Shown: piece by piece, positions 33,336 through 43,737 of the stretch
Numbering within the stretch: the stretch's first letter is position 1
How the letters are laid out: each line of letters begins with the position of its first letter
Origin: Silurus meridionalis
Lineage: Eukaryota > Chordata > Actinopteri > Siluriformes > Siluridae
Direction: 5' to 3'
Length of the DNA stretch: 64,000 nt
NCBI RefSeq assembly: GCF_014805685.1
Contig: NC_060902.1
Coordinates: 2,715,145 to 2,779,144, forward strand
Made by a program: the position numbers and the translations under genes
Notes under the pieces: generated by a model
Databases searched by the model: none
The model's input: only the letters and a program-made list of their open reading frames with translations
What the model was told of the DNA's origin: nothing

Positions 33336-34015
33336 ACACACAGTGTTCCACACACATTTTTCCACACTCAGCCGTCCACACACATTGTTCCACACTCAGC
33401 CTTCCACACACAGTGTTCCACACACAGTGTTTCACACACAGTGTTCCACATTCAGCCGTCCACACACAGCCGTCCACACACAGTGTTTCACACTCAGCCG
33501 TCCACACACAGTGTTCCACACAGAGTGTTCAACACAAAGTGTTCCACACACAGTGTTCCAAACACAGTCAACCACACACAGTGTTCCACATTTAACCGTC
33601 CACACACAGTGTTACACACTCAGCCGTCCACACACAGTGTTCCACACAGAGTGTTCAACACAAAGTGTTCCACACACAGTGTTCCAAACACAGTGTTCCA
33701 CATTCAGCCGTCCACACACAGCCGTCCACACACAGTGTTTCACACTCAGCCGTCCACACTCAGCTGTCCACAGACAGTGTTCCATACACAGCCGTCCACA
33801 CACACAGTCAACCACACACAGCTGTCCACACACACAGTCAACCACACACAGTGTTCCACACACAGCCGTCCACAGACCGCGTTCCATACACAGCCGTCCA
33901 CACACACAGTCAACCACACACAGCTGTCCACACACAGTCAACCACACACAGCATTCCACACACAGCCATCCACACTCAGCCGTCCACACTCAGCCGTCCA
34001 CACACAGCAGGGCCA
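33336..34015. repeat. 14-bp minisatellite, two alternating unit types
   Basis: Units CCACACACAGTGTT and CCACACTCAGCCGT alternate irregularly for about 680 bp. Larger blocks are reiterated, for example 33466-33560 and 33708-33760. ORFs of 199, 253 and 155 aa (plus) and 125 aa (minus) exist only because stops are absent from the unit. Confidence 0.93.
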
Positions 34016-34459
34016 GGCCGGGGACTCTGGTACTGTGTAATGGAAACTGATTTCAGAGCACAACACAGACACACACTCACTTCGGGATGCATCATTCTAC
34101 ACATGCAGATGACTCACAGTTCTCAGCTCTGATTCACACATTTATTTATACTTACTATAGCTATCCAAATATATTATATACAGTAAAATCAGACAGAAAA
34201 TTAAATATATATCCAGCAGCACAGATGTCATTTAAGCTAATAATGCTTGAGCTAAACCACTATCACTAGTGCTAACACTACAGGTCACGATCAATGATGC
34301 TAACAAATAACAGAAACACAATCCACACAGTTTTTATTTAATTAGAAGGTTACCAGAGCTTTAATACATTAACCACATTACCTTCTAGCTAAGACTAAGA
34401 GTAATTTCCCTGTGAATGCTGAACATTTTGGATATTTAGTTATGAAGGAGAATATTTAG
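34016..34459. other. Unannotated stretch
   Basis: AT-rich sequence with no recognised feature. Confidence 0.4.
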
Positions 34460-35235
34460 CAGGGTTGGGCAAAGATACATAAAAAATGATTTTATGACAC
34501 GCAATAAATCTGACACATGCAACCAGTTAACAGATCAAATATCCACATAAACGCCCCTGTGATCTTAAAGATGAAGGTTAGTTTTTATAATAACCAACAT
34601 TTTAATAGTGAACAGTTTGCGAATGAATCATAATTGTATCCTAATTAAGTTACTTGGTGTTTGGTAACGAAAGGCTGCTTCACATCAGTAACACTGAGTC
34701 AAAAACAAACAAGTCATTCATAAGAAGAAGACTGATGGCACCTGCATTTATAGCAACTAGTTTCTAACTAATTAATCATTTGATTGGTAATAATAAATAT
34801 AATAATATATTATGTGTCAGGCAGACATTCATGCAGTGGGATGCAAAATGATGATCCTACTAAACGGCTACTTTAATTAGGGTACAATATTCGGCAATCA
34901 TATATTTATTATTCGTTTGACACCACTTTGAAAGCTGGCAGCCCTCAGGTTTCTTACCTTCACCACCTTCTTCCATATGGACCAATTTTCTGTTTAGATC
35001 TTGACAAGTCTGGGCAAACTACTGAAAAGTCACCAATCAGAGGCCGCATTTTTCTGACGTCATCATGTAGACTTCTAACTAAGCATTTTTCAGTCTTTTA
35101 AAAATACAAAAATACAAAACGCTAAAATATATTGATACAAAATATGAAGCCATTTTCATCAACCCTCTCAAATACAAATGACAAAATCCTATTTTATATT
35201 TGAAATACATGCATCGAAAATACTGCCTAACCCTG
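34460..35235. mobile_element. 776-bp non-autonomous hAT-type element
   Basis: Left end CAGGGTTGGGCAAAGATAC and right end ...ATACTGCCTAACCCTG are inverted terminal repeats. Subterminal text near the right end (AAATACAAAAATACAAAAC, TTTATATTTGAAATACATG) is typical of the family. Flanking 8-bp target duplications are ATATTTAG (34452-34459) and AAATCTAG (35236-35243), 6 of 8 identical. No transposase ORF. Confidence 0.85.
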
Positions 35236-35544
35236 AAATCTAGCTATGTAATATACGAGCTGCAGGTATTTGTTGTTTTCTTTCTAACGAAGTGAACGCA
35301 TGCTAATCGCATGATTATATACGAATTCTTCAAAATTCTTTTATCCTACTGCCTTTCACTCGACAGATGGCAGTGAGGTGGAGAGAGCTATGCTAGCTTG
35401 TCTGTATGTGATTCGTCATCGCTGAAAGCTAGCCAGAATGAAGCGGGGTGTCGCACTCAACCCTGAGGTAAAACTTCCCGTTTGACTTATACAGCGCTTA
35501 TAAAACTTTATAACTTCGTCCCACCACAGCTTTACAGAAATATA
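35236..35544. other. Unannotated stretch
   Basis: Unique sequence. Nothing recognised. Confidence 0.4.
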
Positions 35545-35935
35545 TACACTATATGACTGTGCTCTGTGAACATCCCATTCCACATTTACTTTGGTTAAGC
35601 TGTTCTACTGGATTTTGGACGAGCCAAATGATACACTACATGGACAAAAGTTGTGTGTTTCTTCCCCGAACTGTTACCACAAAAAATCGGAGTTACAAAA
35701 TTGTATACGACGTCTTTGGTTTCACTAGCATGAAATTTTAGCTTTACTTCAACTAGGAGATTCAAACCTGTTCCAGCATGACAATGCCTCTGTGCACAAA
35801 GCCAGCTCCATGAAGATCTGCTTTACCTTGTGGGGGAAGAACTTAAGAGGTCTGCTATAGTGTTGTAGAACCCTATTGAACACATTTGGGATGAATGTGA
35901 ACACCGAATGCTGCACCCCAGACTAGAAGAGTCGA
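35545..35935 (+). mobile_element. Rearranged Tc1-like family A fragments
   Basis: A short minus-oriented terminus (CTGTGAACATCCCATTCCAC, 35563-35582 region) abuts a plus-oriented left end (CACTACATGGACAAAAGTTG). This is followed by CTGTTCCAGCATGACAATGC and AACCCTATTGAACACATTTG. The arrangement suggests two insertions or an inversion. Confidence 0.75.
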
Positions 35936-36095
35936 GAGATAAACTTCTCAATTCTGTTTCTTGTACTTGAATTGTGGAGATTTTGCGACGCTTTGCTAAT
36001 GCACGTTCAGTAGAAAATGAACGAATCACTTTTTGAGACGACTCGTGAGTCGCATTAAAGATTTATTCAATATGAACGAATCGTTCATACTTTTT
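35936..36095. mobile_element. Terminal part of the GAACGAATCGTTC-type MITE
   Basis: GGAGATTTTGCGACGCTTTG, GCACGTTCAGTAGAAAATGA and GAACGAATCGTTCATAC match 13835-13960. Truncated at both sides. Confidence 0.65.
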
Positions 36096-36585
36096 TTTTT
36101 TACCCAGGATTATTTTTTTCTCTCTTTAATGACCTCAAATGTTACAACATCATAAAATCAGGAAGTGAGAGCCCCGGTTGTTTGCTCAGAATTTCGCACG
36201 GTGGTAAACCTACACAGTACATGATAACAAAAACAAATATTCGACCCATAACCTGAATAACACCTTCGTTTCTTTTCTCATTGACACTCTGAAAGATCTG
36301 TAATATTTTTGTTTTATGTACAGTCGCTGCTTTCTCCCAGAAATATCACCTCCCCTGTTTAATATACACACACTGCACGTCATCACCTCTCCCCGGATAA
36401 ACAAGCACAAGCCGAGCATGCTCCTCTTTCACCTTTATTTGTCGTCGAGCACTGAGTAAACATGAGACAGCATTGAGAACTGGTGTTAAAGCGCGAAAAT
36501 GTGCAGAGACTAAAAACAGAAAAAATAAAAGGAGATGATTTGCATAAAGTTCTCAGAAACATCGTTCAGCATTCCACACATATAC
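36096..36585. other. Unannotated stretch
   Basis: Nothing recognised. Confidence 0.4.
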
Positions 36586-36998
36586 ACTATAAATACTAAA
36601 GTTTGGGTGCTTTCTAAATGTCCCGTTCTACATTTCCTGTCATACATCCTGTTATAAGAACCTCCACTCTTCTGGGAAGATGTTCCACTAGATTTTGTGA
36701 AGATTTGTGCTCATTCAGCCATGTGGGTGTTATAATAGTTCAATAGGGTTCTACTGGTCTGTAGCAGGAGATCCTCCACATTCAACCGATGTAAAGCAGA
36801 TCTTCATGAAGCTGGCTTTGTGCACAGGGGCATTGTCATGCTGAAACAGGATTTTTGTCTCCTAGGTCAAGTAAAGAAAGAATTTTATTTATCGAAAAAA
36901 GACGTCCTGTACGAATGAGTGCCTCCCACTTTGTGGTAAAAGTTTGAGGAAGAACCACATTGGGAAATCAGACGTCCTAATACTTTTGTAGTGTGTTT
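36586..36998 (-). mobile_element. Tc1-like relic, family A
   Basis: In minus orientation it keeps TCTTCCCAGAAGAGTGGAGG, TAGAACCCTATTGAACTATT, TGTGCACAAAGCCAGC and the outer terminus near 36990. The frame is broken. Confidence 0.85.
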
Positions 36999-37084
36999 GA
37001 TTTTAAAAGAATGTGAGTGGCTACAACGTCGCTCTGTTCTCTGTTAAACACAAGAACAACATGTCAAATATAGAAAACGAGAGA

Positions 37085-37215
37085 ATATAAGCCAAATATC
37101 CCTTATTACTCGCTTCTCCAGAACCCCGACCGTGTCCGATATTGCTTTTCTGATTTGCCACCAGAGAGAAAAAAAACATTTTCTTTCTTCAATATCACTT
37201 TGTCAAACTTTCCCT
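37085..37215. repeat. First copy of a ~130-bp direct duplication
   Basis: CCAGAACCCCGACCGTGTCC, GATATTGCTTTTCTGATTTG and TTCAATATCACTTTGTCAAA also occur at 40786-40918. The block is otherwise single copy. Confidence 0.85.
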
Positions 37216-37249
37216 GGCTCCAAAGACATCCTGTCAGTGTGTCTCTAAC

Positions 37250-37320
37250 CTTGTGATGATAACATTTTGGGGAAGAACCACATACGACTGGAAAAGTCAG
37301 GTGTCCCAATACGTGCATCA
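37250..37320 (-). mobile_element. Tc1-like family A terminal fragment
   Basis: GGAAGAACCACATACGACTG then AAAGTCAGGTGTCCCAATAC is the minus-oriented terminal segment. Confidence 0.75.
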
Positions 37321-37329
37321 TCATAACCG

Positions 37330-38000
37330 AGGCAGATGCGGTTCGCATAGCCAACGATACGATACAATAAAGATACATATGAAGCAGCTACGATACAATA
37401 CAATTGACCCCGGTTATGAAGCAGTGCGATCCGATTTCGATTTGATACAACACAATGCGATTCAATGAAAAAAATACGATGCTGCGCAATTCAATATGGT
37501 ACAGATAGTTCACATTTATTTCTTCGATTCAGACAGACAGCAAATCATCAAATGTGCCCTCTGACTTCTAACCCATGGCCCTTTTACAAACAGGTCTCTA
37601 GTGCAAAAAAACAAAAAGGAAATAAAACCAATTATTTTCCTGTTGTGTGTGCAGGAAGTTACAGCTCTACCTCTACCATGTTAATCTGAATTCTATGTGA
37701 CTCTCAGGACGCCTCGGTCTCTGTAGCGTTGTGATACGCCATGTTCACGTAGCAGCACTTTTATTGTTCACAAATTATTGGTCACTTTATAAATAATAAA
37801 AGTATAGCGCATCTACTAATAACTATAAATAAATAAATAGTTTTTTCCCCAATGCAAATATGTTAAAAATGATGCAATACAAATGCCAACTTGTATCCAA
37901 TGCACACTTTTTTTTAAATCGATGCATCACATAAATTAATTTTTATGCCAATGCGTAAATCTTGTCATCTCTAATAGATATCTAATTTCTTGCATTTTTA
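37330..38000. mobile_element. Probable hAT-like non-autonomous element (repeat F)
   Basis: It begins with a CGATACGATACAAT-type degenerate region and ends with an ATCGATGCATCAC-containing region. The interior 37545-37885 is repeated in inverse orientation at 62965-63352. No transposase is present. The termini could not be fixed. Confidence 0.5.
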
Positions 38001-38779
38001 AAAAGAATAATCGACACTTCAGGGCATTTTGCGTGTTAAATTAAGGAAATGCATGAAAACTAAATGAGAAGTTGCTAATCGAACAAAGATGAACGAGAGA
38101 TCTGAGGACCGAGGTGTGTGAGTGAGGCGTAGTACTAATTAACCTGAATTGTAAAACGTGCAAAAATAATGTGACGTAGTATGTGAGGGTGTAATTGATA
38201 TTGAAGTAATTGATAAAAATCACTTTAATATTGTCTTAAGGTAGCAGTTTTACAGTTAATACAAGGTTACTTTTATCTATAAGCTTATGGCTGTCAATAA
38301 AGCTCACATATACGGTCACATATAATGATGTAAATAAATGTAAATAAATAACCAAGAACTGGATTATATAAACATAACTGAGTTGCAGTCATCACTGTGT
38401 AATATGTAAATAATATGAAATTGTAATAATTTTCCTCAGATATTTGCCCATGTATTTTTATCACTTATTCATTTATTAAAAATGACACGTCTGTATAATT
38501 TTTGTCCATTTCTAGTTACATGTTTGAAAACAATACCATATTAGAATGAACGTAAGAATTGTATATATTATTAATATCTGCTAGAAAATGGGATGATCCT
38601 CTGTATGTCATCTCCACCACATTAATGCATGTGTAAAGAGGAAACAGGGAGCCGAGACACTCTTCACCTCCACACCTCCACACCTCCCCAACCCCGGCAT
38701 GACTCACCATCGTGATTTAACATGACCTTATTTCCATTTCTATTTTTTTCTACTATTTAGATCAGGTTTAGACAAGAAA
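38001..38779. other. Unannotated AT-rich stretch
   Basis: Nothing recognised. Confidence 0.4.
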
Positions 38780-39650
38780 GAGTGAGTAAGTAAATGAGTG
38801 AGTGAATAATGATGCTGAATGAGTGAAGGAGGAAATATGTCAGTGAGTAAATAAGACTGAGTAAGTGAATGAGTAAATAACTAAGTGATTTAGTACGTCA
38901 GTAAGTTTATGAGTGAGTGAGTAAATCAGAAAAGGAGTGAGTGAGTAAATGCGAGGGATTTAGTAAGTCAGTCAGTGAATGATTAAGTGAATGAGTGAGT
39001 GAATAAATGAATGAGTGATGGAGTAAAGGAGTGAGCAAATAAATGTGTGAGTTAGTAAATAAGTGATTAAATGAGTGAGTGAGAAAAAGAGTGAAGAGTA
39101 ATTGGGGGCGTGAATGAGTGAGCGAGTGATTTAGTGAGTCAGTGAGTGAATGAGTGAATAAATGAGGGAGTGAATGAGTGAGTGAGTGAATGAGTAAAAG
39201 AATGAAAGTAAATAAGTGATTGAGTAAATAAGTGGGTGAATGAGTAAAAGAATGAGAGTTAATGAGTGAGTTAGTAAAAAGTGAATAAATGAGTGAGTGA
39301 GTAAAAGAGTGGAAGAGTATTTGGGTGAGTGAATGAGTGAGTCAGTAAGTGAATGAGTAAATGAATAAACGAGTGGGTGAATTAGTGAGTAAGTAAATGT
39401 GTGGGTGAATAAATGAGTGAGTGAGTGAATAAGGGGAAATGAGTAAAAAAGTAGAGTGACTGAATGAGTGAGTGAGTAAATGAGTGAATGAATAAGTAAA
39501 ATAATAAGAGAGGGAATGAGTGAATGAGTGAGTGAGTGAATAAGTGAGTGAATATGTTGGTAAATGAGTGAGTGAGTGAATAAATGAATAACTGAGTGAG
39601 TATTATATATATTTGAGTGAGTGAATGAATGACTGACTGAATGAGTGTTA
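38780..39650. repeat. Degenerate (GAGT)n/(GAAT)n tetranucleotide tract, ~870 bp
   Basis: Built from GAGTGAGT, GAATGAGT and AAGTGAATGAGT words with frequent single-base changes. A 187-codon minus ORF (Ser, His, Leu, Ile, Thr) arises because the repeat lacks stops in that frame. Confidence 0.92.
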
Positions 39651-39694
39651 AAAGACATCAATACTAAAACACTATACTGTATATACACATTCAT

Positions 39695-39790
39695 GGCTTT
39701 TGGCAGACGTCTTTATCAAGACTGACTTACTAAGTGTTTAATCAATAAATACATAAATTAACACTGATGTCGATTCAATGGAACAGAGTC
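39695..39790 (-). mobile_element. SINE/L2 tail fragment
   Basis: GCTTTTGGCAGACGTCTTTA then TCAAGACTGACTTACTAAGT and a downstream AATAAATACATAAATTAACA match the subfamily seen at 16.27 kb. Confidence 0.5.
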
Positions 39791-39859
39791 ACAATAACGA
39801 TTAGCCTGAATCTCTGTAAGTTGGAAAAGCAAAGTTTTTTGAATATGTAACTAGGTTTT

Positions 39860-40130
39860 TACCCACTGTGAAGCATGGTGGTGGCAGAAATGATGATGGT
39901 GGGCTGCTTCTCTTTAACTATAACTTTTATACTCTTATGTAGGAGGGATCAGAGATCGTTACAAATAGCTGACTATTACAGGATGACAAGAAGACAACAC
40001 ATCCAAATTCACAAAGTAATGACTTAACCAAAAGATGATCAACGCTAATGAATGTCTGAGTCCTGAATCAAACATCTATGGCGTGACCACAAGCGAGATC
40101 TCTGCACCATTTTGAAAGAAAAACAAAGAA
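39860..40130 (+). mobile_element. Tc1-like transposase relic
   Basis: It contains GTGAAGCATGGTGGTGGCAG (coding VKHGGG, then a broken GSIMLWGCF region), CACATCCAAATTCAC near 40000 and GCGTGACCACAAGCGAGATC near 40082, the last matching the DLK-RD region after the third catalytic residue. Compressed by deletions and a different family from A and B. Confidence 0.75.
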
Positions 40131-40397
40131 AATTTTGTATTGTAAACAAGTCAACAATCCAAAACAAATTCAAACTGAACATGGAAGAAAACGTTTTCAG
40201 ACTACATTTCGCTCGAGAGCTTTTCAGCCTCTGGGCTCAATCCGATAAGGCATTTCATTAAAGGTATTAGAGCGTGACAGCATTTTGATGAAGCAATCTC
40301 CAAATGTAAGACCCGAGTCAGGCCATAATAAGTCCGGAAGTTGTTAAAGAATATTAATATCACGTTTAAAAAAGGGGAGATTTTCCTTTTCTACAGC

Positions 40398-40712
40398 TGT
40401 GAACATCCACTAGATGTTAGAGTGTGGAACTAGAATTTGTGCTCGATGTATGTAGGTGAGGTGAGGAGGCCTGGGGTACGTTTGACCTTCCAATTCATCC
40501 CAAAGGTGTTCAATAGGGTTTAGGTGAAATCTCTTTAGCAGAAGATCTTCCACTCCAACCCATGTAGAGCATATCTTTTTGGGAGCTGGCTTTCTGGACA
40601 GCCACATCCAAAGACATCCAATAGAATTGCTGGTCTCTATCTTTGTGTACCAGTTTGAAAAAGAATCACATATGGCTGGAAAAAGCCGGTGTCCCAATAC
40701 TTTTGTCCTAAA
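40398..40712 (-). mobile_element. Tc1-like relic, family A
   Basis: Minus frame 40410-40739 preserves FHLNPIEHLWDELEGQTY, the region of the third catalytic residue, then RPPHLTYI. It finishes in the terminus GGTGTCCCAATACTTTTGTC. The upstream half is scrambled. Confidence 0.88.
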
Positions 40713-40785
40713 GAACTTTCCAATCAAGTCAAAATTCACCCGTTCTCTATTATATGTAAAAATGACACGTAAAATCTACTAGAGC

Positions 40786-40918
40786 AAAAAGCTAAATATC
40801 CCTCATTATTCACTGCTCCAGAACCCCGACCGTGTCTGATATTGCTTTTCTGATATCAGACTGATTTGCCACCAGAGGGTCAAAACATTTCTTCAATATC
40901 ACTTTGTCAAACTTCTCC
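40786..40918. repeat. Second copy of a ~130-bp direct duplication
   Basis: Matches 37085-37215 and contains a small local TGAT-CAGACTGATT expansion missing in the first copy. Confidence 0.85.
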
Positions 40919-41400
40919 CGAGTTCCCCGTTCCTATGGAGATATTGAAGAAGTCAAAAGCTTTGGATTTACAGGGTCGTGTTTTGCCAGACGTTATAATC
41001 GACTCTCGGGTCCGTCGCCAGAAGCCCGTGCTCGCGTTTATTTGCCCGTTTCATCTCTCTGAGGTAATTTCTCCAACACACCAATCTCACTCCGATAGGC
41101 AATAATGCCTCGTATTTGTCTCAGTTAAGTGAAACTCAACCGAGCAATTATCAGCAATCGGTTTCTCGAGAAGCAGCGACTCGCACGCCGAGGTGAGTTA
41201 TTATTATTATGAGTCATTGGAAAGGTGAAAGCAAATATTAGAGCCATGAATGAGCTATTCCAGCTCATGGGATATTCAGCAGACGAGCCGGAATATAAAA
41301 GTAGAACCGAGAGGAGGATATTCAGTACAAGTCATAATTATTTTCACAGTGAAACTCCACAGCCAGGTGTCAGACTCAGTGATTTATGAGTGTAATTTAC
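40919..41400. other. Unique block, candidate conserved non-coding element
   Basis: Non-repetitive, CpG-retaining in 40970-41040 and 41150-41195, with ATTA-rich text such as GCAATTATCAGCAATC. ORFs are short and unlike known proteins. Confidence 0.35.
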
Positions 41401-41635
41401 CTGCACTTTGATGCCACACTTGGATTTTATTTACTCAGGTAATGTTTACCTGAAGGGTGAGGCACCTGGACTGAAATATCATATCACAATACCGATACTT
41501 TACTTACAGTACAATACTTTCAAGATACGTCATGTGATGTACAATGATATCGTTCGTTTAAAAACTGTTTCCTTTGGAGGAATCTGAGCCTAAGATTTTT
41601 TCTTTAAACTTTAAAACACTTGCCTCTATATGTAT

Positions 41636-42070
41636 ATAGAGTCTTCCCTCACCACATTCATAAACCTCCTCTTTGGTCTTCCTCTTTTCCTCCTTCCTGG
41701 TAACTCCATCCTCAGCATTCTCCTACCGATATACCCCATGTCCCTCCTCTGCACATGTCCAAACCATCTCAATCTCACCTCCCTCACCTTGTCTCCAAAA
41801 CGTCCTATATGTGCTGTCCCTCTAATAAACTCATTTCTAATCCTGTCCATCGTCGTCACTCCCAACAAACATCTCAACATTTTTAGCTCTGCTACCTCCA
41901 GCTCCACCTCCTGTCTTTAACTTAATGCCACTGTCTCTAATCCATACAACATCTCAGGTCTCACCACAGTCCTATAAACTTTCCCTTTCACTCTCACAGA
42001 TACTCTTCTATCACAAATCACTCCTGCTATCACTCTTCTCCACCCACTCCATCCATCCACTCTTTTCTTT
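41636..42070 (-). mobile_element. RTE-type LINE, RT C-terminal region
   Basis: Minus frame 41626-41907 gives ELEVAELKMLRCLLGVTTMD, DRIRNEFIRG, RLRWFGHVQRRD and GRRKRGRPKRRF, the conserved C-terminal portion of fish RTE-like ORF2. The frame continues upstream with lesions to about 42070. The element joins unrelated sequence at 41636, so its 3' end is missing. Confidence 0.9.
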
Positions 42071-42169
42071 CCCCTTTTCTTTAACATATACTGTAAACAT
42101 ATAAATATTTTTACTCTTTGTTTGACAGGAAATTAAATCCAAAATATTATAGCAAACTTGTCTTATTAC

Positions 42170-42173
<4 letters not shown>

Positions 42174-42232
<59 letters not shown>
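42174..42232. repeat. (TA)n microsatellite, about 28 units
   Basis: Pure AT run. Confidence 0.97.
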
Positions 42233-42236
<4 letters not shown>

Positions 42237-42737
42237 ATGTTTGTGTGTGCATGTGTTTGGGGGAAAAAGTTCACACATGGCGGCGTTTGCTAATAAGTTA
42301 CTGTTTGTTTGGTTGGTTGTTGCACTTTTAAAAATTTTTCCAAAGAATTCCCACATCTTTCATCTACTTCTGAACCTTTTGAAGTATAATAATAATAAAA
42401 AAATTAATACGTATATACAGTTCAGGATAACATTTTCCAAGTTGATGAGATTTGGATTCTAGAGCACGACTCTGGCTCAGGTCAATAGTACAGATCCTGA
42501 ATAATAAGGACAAATAGAATAAGTTGAATAATAAACAATTAGGAGTTAGTAACTCATTGATTTAGAGCGTGTGTGGTGCAACAATGTGTGTGGTGTGCGA
42601 GAAGAAGAAAGTAACAAACGCTGTAGAGAAGTAGCAACATCAAAAACAGTCTTTTTTTTTTCAGATGCACTTAAACATCTCTACAGAGAGACAGCTTAAT
42701 GAATTAGTCAACGATCATCAGACCAACAGACACTCTT

Positions 42738-42741
<4 letters not shown>
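42233..42741. other. Unannotated stretch
   Basis: Nothing recognised. Confidence 0.4.

Positions 42742-42790
<49 letters not shown>
42742..42790. repeat. (CA)n microsatellite
   Basis: About 24 units. Confidence 0.97.
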
Positions 42791-42795
<5 letters not shown>

Positions 42796-43039
42796 TCATT
42801 CACACATACTCAGTGACCTTCTTCCAGACCGGCGCTCTTGAGCGTGACTCGCCTGTAAATCAAAGCAACAAGTTCCTGTTTCCGAATCACAGCTTATATG
42901 TTTTGGCAGCGCAGTTGATACTCACAGAAGTGGACGAGGAGCGAGTGTGTCCCTGCTGCTGCTGCTGAGGACGAGGATGAGGACGAGGACGACACCAGGC
43001 CCTCCAGCTTCTTTGGCAACACTAATAAATCCACAACTG

Positions 43040-43130
43040 GAGGATGTGTGTGTGTGTATGTGTGTGTGTGTTTGAGTGTGATGAAGGTGGACACACACAC
43101 ATACACACACACACACATACACAGAGTCTG
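43040..43130. repeat. (TG)n ... (CA)n inverted microsatellite pair
   Basis: A TG run with a TATG interruption (43046-43072) and a CA run with CATA interruptions (43092-43123) are separated by about 20 bp, forming a potential hairpin. Confidence 0.85.
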
Positions 43131-43209
43131 CCCCTGTCTCCACAGGCTGCTCCTGCACTGCCTTCCCTTCTGCTGCTTTTCATGCGAGGCCCTCCTCCCC
43201 CCCCTGCTG

Positions 43210-43487
43210 CCACAACACAGAGAGAGAGAGAGAGAGAGATGGAGAGATGGAGAAAGAGAGAGGTAGAGAGTGAGGCAATAAAAAATAGCAACAACTGAAA
43301 ATATGAAAGAAAAAAAAAAATACAGGAAGCAAATGTGTCTCTGTGAAGGATTTTATAATCAGACTCAGTCTCCACCTCCGCTTGCCTCCCCGCCCCTATT
43401 GTTATGGCAACGGCCAATAGCACGAGCCTGTGATCCTCTCACATGGGGCTAATGCAATATGGTTATGTATGTATATGTGTGTGAAGT

Positions 43488-43531
<44 letters not shown>

Positions 43532-43598
43532 ATAAGAGAAGCTGTGGCTTCTCTAAATAGAAAATATGTCCAGAGCAGGCTGAACTGACTTCTGTAGG

Positions 43599-43635
<37 letters not shown>
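43210..43635. repeat. Cluster of simple repeats: (GA)n, (TG)n, (CA)n
   Basis: GA run at 43218-43262, TG run at 43486-43522 and CA run at 43602-43633, with unique spacer between. Overlapping ORFs here are repeat artefacts. Confidence 0.9.
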
Positions 43636-43637
<2 letters not shown>

Positions 43638-43641
43638 TATA

Positions 43642-43730
43642 TAATAGCATTTCTGCTAAATCCTCCATTCTGATTGGTCAGAAAATTTTGATTTATTCTC
43701 TATGGCAGCAGCTCTGATAGTAGTACAAAC
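43642..43730. repeat. Dispersed repeat D fragment
   Basis: AATCCTCCATTCTGATTGGT then CAGAAAATTTTGATT and GGCAGCAGCTCTGATAGTAG form a motif I recall as a common fish dispersed repeat. A weaker relative lies near 27.82 kb. Confidence 0.45.
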
Positions 43731-43737
43731 ATGAATA

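Noticed and set aside
33270..34000. Possible CRISPR-like regular array
   Set aside because: Repeats and 'spacers' are both repeated and only 14 bp. Eukaryotic context. It is a minisatellite. The same reasoning applies at 1.7, 45.7 and 56 kb.
33257..34132. ORFs of 112-253 aa on plus and 125 aa on minus
   Set aside because: Products of the 14-bp minisatellite, which lacks stops in several frames.
39131..39694. 187-aa minus ORF
   Set aside because: Encoded by the GAGT/GAAT tetranucleotide tract. No gene-like composition.
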